From: Lactuca virosa
Taxonomy: Eukaryota; Streptophyta; Magnoliopsida; Asterales; Asteraceae
Assembly: GCA_928212115.1 (NCBI GenBank)
Contig: CAKMRJ010005634.1
Location: 259,091,479-259,155,478, forward strand
Direction: 5' to 3'
DNA: 64,000 bases
Notes under the pieces: model-generated
What the model was told of the DNA's origin: nothing
The model's input: the letters and a program-made list of their open reading frames with translations, nothing else
The model's database searches: none
In this document: in pieces, positions 56,834-64,000 of the stretch
How the letters are laid out: each line of letters begins with the position of its first letter
Position numbering within the stretch: the stretch's first letter is position 1
Program-made: the position numbers and the translations under genes

Positions 56834-57170
56834 GTTTAAAAATATGCCCTTTGACTAAAAACTCAAAAGTCAACCTTAAAAGTCAAGCTTAAAAAGTCTA
56901 ACTTAAAAGTTAAACTTAAAAAGGCAAAAGTCAAACCAAAAAGCTAAAATTGAAAATTTAAAGTTAAATGAGAAAGTAAAGGTCAAACTTTAAAGTCAAA
57001 GTCAAAATTTTAAGTAAAAAGTCAAAATTAAAAGTCAAAAATTAAAAAGTAAAATTTTTGGGTTGAAAATGGAATTTAAAATTAAAAGAAATTGATTTTT
57101 GGGTTAAAAATGTTAAAATTGCGAAACTTGGATCGAAATAAGGACGCATTATGAGTTAAATTCGGAAGGA
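56834..57170 (-). promoter_or_regulatory. TTGAC (W-box core) cluster in J leader
   Basis: 56850-57050 is a degenerate array of AAAAGTCAAA units. On the J sense strand it reads TTTGACTTTT repeated at least ten times. TTGAC is the core of the WRKY-binding W-box (established). The placement, inside the transcribed leader just before gag, is odd for a promoter, so regulatory function is only a suggestion; it may be a simple expanded repeat. Confidence 0.45.
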
Positions 57171-57177
57171 GAGAAGC

Positions 57178-57275
57178 GTGTGACTTGGTAGCTCAATTGT
57201 TAAGGCACTGGTTGATTAGGGAGGAGACCCGGGTTCGATCCCCGACACCCCCAAAATCACTTCTTTTTTTAATGG
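57178..57275 (+). ncRNA. tRNA-like (SINE head-like) segment in J leader
   Basis: TGGTAGCTCAATTG (57186-57199) resembles a Pol III A-box, and GGTTCGATCCC (57232-57242) is a perfect B-box. The spacing is near that of a tRNA gene, and a T7 run follows at 57263-57271. The region pairs poorly as a true cloverleaf acceptor, so I read it as a tRNA-derived pseudo-promoter or SINE head, lying antisense to J. Confidence 0.55.
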
Positions 57276-57768
57276 AAGCACGCTGTGAGGATGCTGAGAT
57301 GCGAGGACGAGAACGAAGCGAAGCGAGGACGAGGTGCGATGCGACGCGAGGCTGACCACGAATCCGATGCGAGGACCGCAAACCCTGACCGTACACATGC
57401 GATGCTTCTGAGCCGTAAACTCCGACCGTAAACTCCGAGGCAAGGCTGGCCGTGAACCTCGGGTCGTAAATTCCGAGGCCGTAAACTCCGAGGGCCGTAA
57501 ACTGTTTACGGACGTAAACTCTTCGGAAACCCTAGCTGTTGGCCGTACATGTCGCCACCCCCTCGCTGGTTACGACCAAAAACAACGTTTTTTTGACTTT
57601 GTAGCTCCAAAACTCGATCAAAAACTCGTTTTTATGAAAAACGCGAAGAGCAAACCCCCCTATTGTGCCTAGATCAATCGAAAAACGCAGAAATCCTTTA
57701 AAAAATAAGATCAAATAAGTTCCAGATCTAACAAAATGATTGATACAATCCAAGCTCTGATACCAATT
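57276..57768 (-). other. Element J leader next to PBS, with repeated CCGTAAAC motif
   Basis: 57390-57535 has about ten CCGTAAACTCCGA-type units, GC-rich with GCGAGGCGAGG words upstream. PBS complement AGCTCTGATACCA lies at 57754-57766, two bases before the LTR. The same CCGTAAAC core fills the J LTRs. Confidence 0.75.
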
Positions 57769-58203
57769 GTAAGTCCCCAATCTGCTTGTGTATCAATCAG
57801 ATCCGTTTGATGGTGCAGAATCCCAATCAAAGGGATGATGCCAGATTAAAATAGAAGAGAAGGAGAAGAAGAATGACTTGAATCTTGAATGTATTGAAGA
57901 TATGAATGATGCTCCTTACACAAGATTCTCTCACACACACTATTCTTCTCTCTAGTTTCTCTCTCTACAATATACTCTCCTTCTCTAGCCTTTCACTCCC
58001 ACACTTGCACTCACCTACCACTCCTCACCCTATATATAGTAGACATGGGCCGTGAATGGGTTTACAGCCATAAACCTGTTCACGGCCGTAAACACAACCG
58101 TAAACATATATACGGCCGTAAACACCAAGTTTGTTTACGGTCCTAGACATAAAAATACAATTGTCTAGAAAAGCAAAGTATAAACCATAATTTAGACCCA
58201 ACA
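57769..58203 (-). repeat. Element J 5' LTR
   Basis: 435 bp, with TGTAAGTCCCCAATC and ACCCAACA at its plus-strand ends. It carries four or more CCGTAAAC copies (58080-58140) and the TATATATA run. It is followed by ACATT, the target duplication. Confidence 0.9.
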
Positions 58204-59047
58204 ACATTGGGTGGCGGTTGTGGCAAGTGGAAGTCGTATAAGACTGCGGGATGGCCCGTAGCATTCACTAGTTAGCAGTTATTGTAGAAGTGTTGTAACA
58301 GTGCAGGGTGGCTCGTAGCATTCACTAGTGGTCAGTTAGTATGGGAGTGTTGTAATATTGCAGTGCGGCCCGTAGCATTCACCGGTCCCTGTGCAGCGTT
58401 GAGATTGTGGCAAATCTGTGAGTTGCTTAAGGATTCTTCAAATGGTTTAGGCCAAGGTGAGTCTGTTCACAAGGCTATGGAAGGGCCACAACATGTTTGG
58501 AATCATGAAATGGCAGTTCGTGGGAGACCGGGTATGAGGTAAGACTACAGTTGGTCCTGTAGCGTTCAGCTTAGCATCGGGTTTGGTATCGAGATGGTTC
58601 AGGTAATTATTGTCGGTCGAGGTTTTCTTTTGGAAGTCGTGTGGGGAGATTGTATGGGTATTCTTTGACTCAGCGACCGGGCAGGAATCTGGTATTTCAG
58701 ATAGTTGGCAGATAAGTTGGGACAAGGGTGGTCTCGCTTACTTTTGGAAAGCAGCTAGGAGTCAGCGTGATTCTTAGGGCAATAGTAGTGATTTGGGGAT
58801 TCATGTGTGCGGAGTAGCTTGTTGATCGAAAGTTCTAAGTCACTTGCAGTTTGGATTAAATAATATCAAAGGAATTGATTTGACCATGTTGCGCAGCTTT
58901 CATTTGAGTCTAACCGTTGCAGGGACGAATCTTCTACTCGAAGGATTATCTGAGCCTTCTGTCAAGTATTTATGTTCTTGCAGCTATTTATGTTGAGTGA
59001 CTTTGTGTTCCGTTCATTGCATCAAGATAATCAGGGTTGGAAGTGTG
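58204..59047 (+). other. Element H noncoding interior, second part
   Basis: Contains three copies of a GCCCGTAGCATTCAC-like phrase (58251, 58311, 58368) spaced about 60 bp, and a block 58830-58965 that matches 50316-50445. No RT or integrase motif. It ends at GTGTG (59043-59047), the expected left TSD of O. Confidence 0.55.
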
Positions 59048-59838
59048 TGTTGGATAAGGTGTCTAAGTCCATAACTATATTTGGTATGTACTTGAACCGA
59101 GAGTAGCATGATCCATTTGGGTTGCACTTCACCGGAACAATCTGTAAGGATAGACTTTTGAGAAGAGGTTATTTATGATTTATTAATATATTATAAGTTC
59201 TAATATATTAATATGAAATCATATTATTTAATTAGTGTTGGTAAAGAATGAATTTGGAATTAGTTTTGTGATCAAAAGAGACTTATTAAATATATGGGGT
59301 TGATTGTGTAAATCAATCATTCTTATAAAGTGGGCTAATGATCCATGATTCCTTATGTTGGGCTAAACTCATGTGGTGACCCATGGATACTTCATGGAGG
59401 TTAAACCCATGGATCATGAGGAATGTGGAAAGTCATGCACATTAGGGTTTGCATGGTGTAACCATAATGTAGCCACACTATATAAGAATCCCTTTGTTGC
59501 ATGAAATCGACTATTAGAGCATATTCAAGAGTGCTAGCTGAAATTAGTGTGTGGAAATAACCTATCTCTAGTTCTTCCATTTGTTGGTGGTGATTTGTGG
59601 TTCCATTTTGAGGCATTCACATTATTGGTGTTAGGCTCTTAAAGCTTCAAGGTTTTCAACCACACTAAAAGATATGTCATCTAACTAGATTTTTGTAGTA
59701 TAGATACTCCATTGTATGCTAGTTAGGATGATGCTTTAGAATTTTGAAAGTTTGCATGTATATTAGAGAAAACATAGATCCAAAGCATCTAGGGTTGCAT
59801 GTACACCATAAGAGTGTTAGAATGCTCAAAACCCATCA
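59048..59838 (+). repeat. Element O 5' LTR
   Basis: 791 bp, TGTTGGATAAGG to ACCCATCA. TATATAAG at 59479-59486. Confidence 0.92.
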
Positions 59839-59839
59839 G

Positions 59840-61319
59840 TGGTATCAGAGCCTATGATTGTTTTCCAATATACTTGATATTCCTTGCTTTCAAAGGCTTA
59901 AAAAATCAATTTTCTGCTTTCTGGACAATGGACTCGCCGAGCCCCCTCACAAATCTGACCAACTCGCCGAGTTAGTTCATGCACTCGACGAGTTGGTGCT
60001 CCAGAGTGCAGATTTTCGAGTTTTAAGGCTGGAACTGGACTAGGATCATTACCCTAAACTGTTTTTGAACTTATAAACTTGTTTTTGATGTGGTAATGAT
60101 CATGCTAATCCAATTTAAATGATAATTGTCAAAGTTTCATGTCTTGTATTAGTTTATATGGTTAGGCTAATTACATGAAATTTTTTTGATTTCAATTGTC
60201 TTATTCATATGAGTTTAATTGTATCTTTTATGAATTATTTGATTATTGTATTAGTTAAATAATGTTTTAAACGTTTTTTAATGGACTCCATAACTTGTCC
60301 TCAAGTTATGGATGTTATGGAATGTGAAAGATTTTTTATTAAGGTTGTCATTAAACTCATATGTTATGGACTTGAAGAGTTTTGACAAGTTTCAAAACTT
60401 TCTCTCATGTTTTGGAATTTGTACATACTCACTAAATGAAACTTTAATTCCAAACCTTAGAATTTTAAAAGTTAAAATTCAACCCTTATACTATTATAAT
60501 ATTAGAGGTTTAATATTTATAGATATATGTATAAGACAAGTCGGTTTTACCGTTAGTAGGCCTCATTCACGAAGCCGGTCTATAAGGGGGGTATAAGGTT
60601 ACTGGCTATAAAATGGTGGTTTAATAGGTGTCCACTCTCACCCACCGCTTCCTTGACTGGTGGAGGGTCGTTAGCCGAACGGGTAGCACAAAGACTATAA
60701 TTCTCATTAAAAGTATAATGATAATTATAAAGTAACTAAACCTTTTATAAATTCTCAATCTTAGTTACTTTAGGAAAATGTGAAATTGATGCTAATCCAT
60801 GAAATTACATTTTGCACCTTACCAAGTCGTTGATGGAGCGTGTGTGGTTAACCAGCACATTAACTGGGACTAGTAAGGGTGGAAAAGGGTAGCTTAAGGT
60901 TTATCATAACGTCAATGGAGCGTGTGTGGTTAACCGGCACATTGACTAAGGTGATAATTGACATTGAGAGTACCAAGTACATTTGCATGGTTATTCACAC
61001 CTTATTTGTGATCCTCGGTATCCCAGTCACAAACCTGAAGGGCATAATCGAGATTTAAACATACTATTGAAAAGTTCAATGAATCTCAAAGGATCTAGGA
61101 GTTTCAAATCCAATTAAAAGTTAATTAACAAATTTCATTTTCATGGTGGAAATTGGTAAATCGTCATTTACCTACCTTCAAATATTTTGCAAGTTGGATT
61201 ACGGCATCCCTCTTCCAATTTGTAAAATATTGTGTTGGGTCCTAGCCTTAATATTTCATTTTAGGTGTTATATTAAGGACCCTTTATCTAGTCTAAACTT
61301 TGTCTTTCTTTCTTTTCAG
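59840..61319 (+). other. Element O PBS and leader
   Basis: PBS TGGTATCAGAGCC 59840-59852. Palindromes: ACTCGCCGAGC, ACTCGCCGAGT and ACTCGACGAGT at 59931-59996. Conserved blocks: GTCGTTAGCCGAACGGGT near 60667, GTGTGTGGTTAACC motifs near 60840 and 60920, hairpin TTTGTGA (61005-61011) / TCACAAA (61027-61033). Confidence 0.78.
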
Positions 61320-62011
61320 ATGTCTTCCAACACTACTTCTGGCTCAAACCCTACCCGCTCCTTCTCTCTCATGAACCTTTGTGGGAGAGTCATCTTTGAT
61401 GGGACTAATTTCAATGATTGGATTAAGAACATCAGGATGGTCACTCACTATGAGGACAAGGAATATGTCCTAGACAAGGAGCTTAAGGAAATTGATGGGT
61501 CTGCTGCTACTCCTCAGGAAATTGATGATTTTAGGGCACATGAGAAACATGCCACAAAGGTAGCTTGTATCATGCTTGCCACTATGTCACCTGAACTCCA
61601 AAAGTCCTATGAGGTATGAAATCATCTCTTCCATGATAACAACCAGGACGAAGGATGGTGAAACCATCACGGGCCACTTGCAGAAAATGCAAAGGTTTGT
61701 GGACCGACTGCTAAAGCTGAATGTGAACTTCCCTGAGGAGCTAGCTATAGATATCATTCTACACTCCTTAACTCCATGTTATGATCAGTTCCGCATGACT
61801 TATCATATGAACAAGGAGGAGGTCACACTTAGCAAACTTCAAGGGCTTTTGAGGACTGTCGAAAGTGGTCTCAAAGGTAAATCGGTTGTTTCTACTCCTA
61901 CTGTAAATGCCCCTATTCTAGCAATTGGAAATGGGAAAGGGTAGAAGAGGAAGGCTCCCTCAAAGAGCCGCAAGGGAAAGTCTCTTGATGGATCCTCTTT
62001 AATTGGGACCA
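61320..62011 (+). pseudogene. Element O gag, with deletion, cut by P
   Basis: ATG 61320 (MSSNTTSGSNP) was chosen by homology. The N-domain SLMNLCGRVIFDGTNFNDWIKN is intact to LQKSYE at 61614. About 67 bp are then missing compared with M, which shifts the frame. Gag continues RYEIISSMIT...LSKLQGLLRTVESGLKG to 61942, where a TAG replaces a sense codon. The basic linker ends at 62011. Confidence 0.85.
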
Positions 62012-64000
62012 TGTCACACCCCCGAACCAGACGGCGGAAACGTCTGGGGGCTTGCGTGTGACTTCATCGTTGTAGTATCATCACATAGTATATAATTGAA
62101 ACATAACATCATCATCATCACACATGTAATATAACAACATACATTGTTTACATAGAGTATTGTGTTTGAATATTACATGCCAAAATAATTAAAGTATGAT
62201 GAAACAAAAATATAATGAAACATCCATTAGTTTGTTCAGCCCAACCTGCTTCAACAGTTTCCTGAGAATACAAGTTAATTTAAAAAGGTCAACATAAAAA
62301 TGTGGGTGAGTTCATAAGCATGTTTGAGAAAATGATTTATGTAACTTTGTAATCACAAGAAAATCCTATATTTTCTTAAAATAGTTTAGTATGTTTGTGT
62401 TCGATCTTGTATTAATGCATGTGTGTTATTGTTTAATAGAATGCCAAAAGTGAATGAAGAGAATGTAAAGAGAATGCCCCCAGACAAACCTATGTTGCCT
62501 GTAAAAGAGAATGTTGGTATATCAACCCCCGATATTGAGTACCGGCGTGAGTATGTTCCTGAGTAATCCAAAGAGAAAAGAGAATGGTCTCCCGTAAATT
62601 TCATAATGTTAATTCGTCTAAGTGAGCCGTTATAATCATACTAGATAATGACAATTTCGCCTGTCTTGGCGTTTATGGACGCCAACGGAAAATGGAATAA
62701 GGTTTTCGTCACCCTAGATTGGTTTAGTCTAACTGTAGTGAACAACTCAGGTGTGGGGTGTCATCCCCGTATAGATCTATACACAAACCCTCGATCTCCC
62801 TCCAAGAGACTCTGGTTATAACTACAGGCTACGATCGTACACTCAATAGGTGTCAACCGACACGTCTCACTAGTTACTTAAGCGAATTTACGCGAAGAGA
62901 AACATATAAACACATTCCAGGCCCAATGAACCATGTAAGTGAACAACTAAGTCTCACTAAATATGTAAGTCATTTCCAGGCCCGAAAGGAATCAAATTAT
63001 ATAACATGGGCCCAAAATAAATGTAAAAGGACAACTAAGGCCCATTTCACATGTAAGGTATTTACAGGCCCAAATAGCACGCATAGAGTATCCAAGGTCC
63101 CTCGAGCATGTTAATGGGTCAATGAGGCCCAATAAATATATAAATACTATTCAGGACCTATCAAGCATATAAACGACCCACTAAGACCTAATAATATGAG
63201 AACGGCAAAATTAGCCTGTTTGTTATTATATTGCTAGTATTAGCTCAATTATTCACAAAAATGGAATAAAAGCCCACTTTTTGTAAAAATGACATTCTTG
63301 GCCCATTAAACCAAAAATTTACACATAAGGCCCAATTTTAGTAAAAATAACATTTTAGGCCCCATTTTGGACAAAACTTGTACTTAAGGCTAGTTTTTGT
63401 AAAAATAACATTTTTAACTCACTTTTGTCAAAAATATCATTTTTGGCTTGTGTTTTTATAAAAATACATATTCGGCCCATTATAGAAAATTTTATCATTT
63501 TGGCCCAAATTTTTATATTTTCACAACTTTAACCCTTCTTATTAAAAATTTACATTTTTGGCACAACTTTCTTGGAAATGACATTTAAGCCCACAAAAGA
63601 TCAAAAATTACAATTTTTGGGCCCAAAACCATGAGAAGCCCAAATAAGGCCCATTTACGAAAATGTTTACATTTTTAGTACTTGTAAGGTCTCAAATGTC
63701 GAGATTAGCCTTGTTTAGCAAAAATTTCCTTTCGAACTCCTTACTAGCTGTGAGTTACGTAAATAACCCATACTTTTGTCATTTTGTCGATTTTAGCCCC
63801 TTTCATAAAGTTTTTCTTAGCTTCAAGTAAACTAAATGTATTTTAAACCTTTTTCTTGTAAGATGAGTTGAAATAAGTGTTATGCTAAACCAATATCATC
63901 ATCTTTTAGTAGATCTTTAAGTCCATGAAGTTTATATCGCATAAACACATACATAACTAGAAAAACACACCAAATCATGCATGCATACATAGATCTACAC
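62012..64000. repeat. Element P: Gypsy-type LTR start, runs off the window
   Basis: Begins TGTCACACCCCCGAAC, a start often seen for large plant Gypsy LTRs. No coding domain is found in 1989 bp. The first 51 bases form a strong stem-loop. 62900-63680 is a degenerate array of GGCCCA...AAAAATAACATTTT words. Orientation and type (5' or 3' LTR) cannot be fixed from this end alone. Confidence 0.6.

Larger units (their letters stand above)
52851..58203 (-). mobile_element. Element J: gag-only Copia inside H
   Basis: 5353 bp, minus orientation. Two LTRs of 424 bp (left, 3') and 435 bp (right, 5'), TSD GCATT (52846-52850) / ACATT (58204-58208), one mismatch. It encodes a gag-like protein with CCHC knuckle and a protease start, then noncoding sequence instead of integrase, RT and RNase H. 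It is related to K (same WVPK-stop-protease junction and same palindrome-rich LTR style) and must move with enzymes from elsewhere. Confidence 0.87.
47631..59047 (+). mobile_element. Element H: gag-only Ty3/Gypsy, split by J
   Basis: Plus orientation. 5' LTR 47631-49865, initiator-Met PBS, gag traces, then long noncoding interior. J interrupts at 52851-58203 and O at 59048. No RT, integrase or RNase H was found in 51900-52850 or 58204-59047. The 3' LTR is not in the window. Length and content suggest a large non-autonomous derivative of a Tekay-like element, but pol could lie beyond O. Confidence 0.75.
59048..62011 (+). mobile_element. Element O: Copia, truncated by P
   Basis: Plus orientation: 791-bp 5' LTR, PBS, palindrome-containing leader and a broken gag. 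The sequence is interrupted at 62012 by P in the linker before the zinc knuckle. No 3' LTR is in the window. It is closest to M and D in LTR sequence. Confidence 0.88.

Noticed and set aside
57178..57275. Functional tRNA gene
   Set aside because: A- and B-box are present, but I could not pair a proper acceptor stem and anticodon arm, so it is listed only as tRNA-like.
62758..63114. 118-codon plus-strand frame in P
   Set aside because: Inside an LTR with repeated words; composition is not protein-like and no domain is recognised.

Overview
This 64-kb window is plant nuclear DNA made almost entirely of nested LTR retrotransposons. Every element whose primer-binding site (PBS) is visible uses the initiator-Met-tRNA type (TGGTATCAGAGC or a decayed form). 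The coding parts are Ty1/Copia and Ty3/Gypsy gag-pol. Introns of active genes, rRNA, functional tRNA genes and prokaryotic signals were not seen. The Copia leader motif ACTCG-N-CGAGT and the LTR styles remind me of lettuce-type Asteraceae genomes. That assignment is from memory and is an inference.

Layout: (i) 1-8500: a complete Copia element, A (+, 468-8318, TSD GTTTT), sits in an LTR-like remnant. (ii) 8501-32011: remains of an older Copia, L (-), are interrupted by a short pol-less Copia, K (-, 9426-11850, TSD CTTGG/CTTTG), and by Copia M (+, starting 12410). M is split by Copia N (-, 13832-21760, TSD TAGTA) in its leader and by Copia B (-, 22829-30750, TSD CTACT) in its gag. (iii) 32012-47079: a truncated LTR (D), a Gypsy/Copia chimera, and Gypsy element G (+). 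G is split by degenerate Copia E (+), which itself holds a minus-strand Copia fragment, F. G ends in a 2.2-kb 3' LTR. (iv) 47080-47630: about 550 bp without clear TE identity, with a weak F-box-like fragment. (v) 47631-64000: a large gag-only Gypsy, H (+), is split by gag-only Copia J (-, 52851-58203, TSD GCATT/ACATT) and by Copia O (+, from 59048). O is cut by the LTR of an element P (from 62012) that runs off the window.

By eye, LTR pairs rank the insertions: B youngest (about 3 substitutions plus one terminal indel), A about 8 differences in 774 bp, N about 20 in 785 bp. A and B are near-identical and in inverted orientation. All gag-pol reading frames are broken, so I see no intact autonomous element, although B lacks only a few sites.

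The most interesting signal is outside the proteins. Copia elements A, B, M, N, O and E share a long (about 1.3-1.5 kb) leader between PBS and gag. It carries conserved small hairpins, including a 15-nt-loop hairpin with stem TTTGTGA/TCACAAA in all six, and in five of them a cluster of palindromes just after the PBS. Two pol-less Copias (J and K) carry analogous palindromes in their LTRs and leaders, and they share a stop codon at the same site between gag and protease. These look like cis-acting RNA control elements (dimerisation, packaging or translation). I infer this from conservation only.
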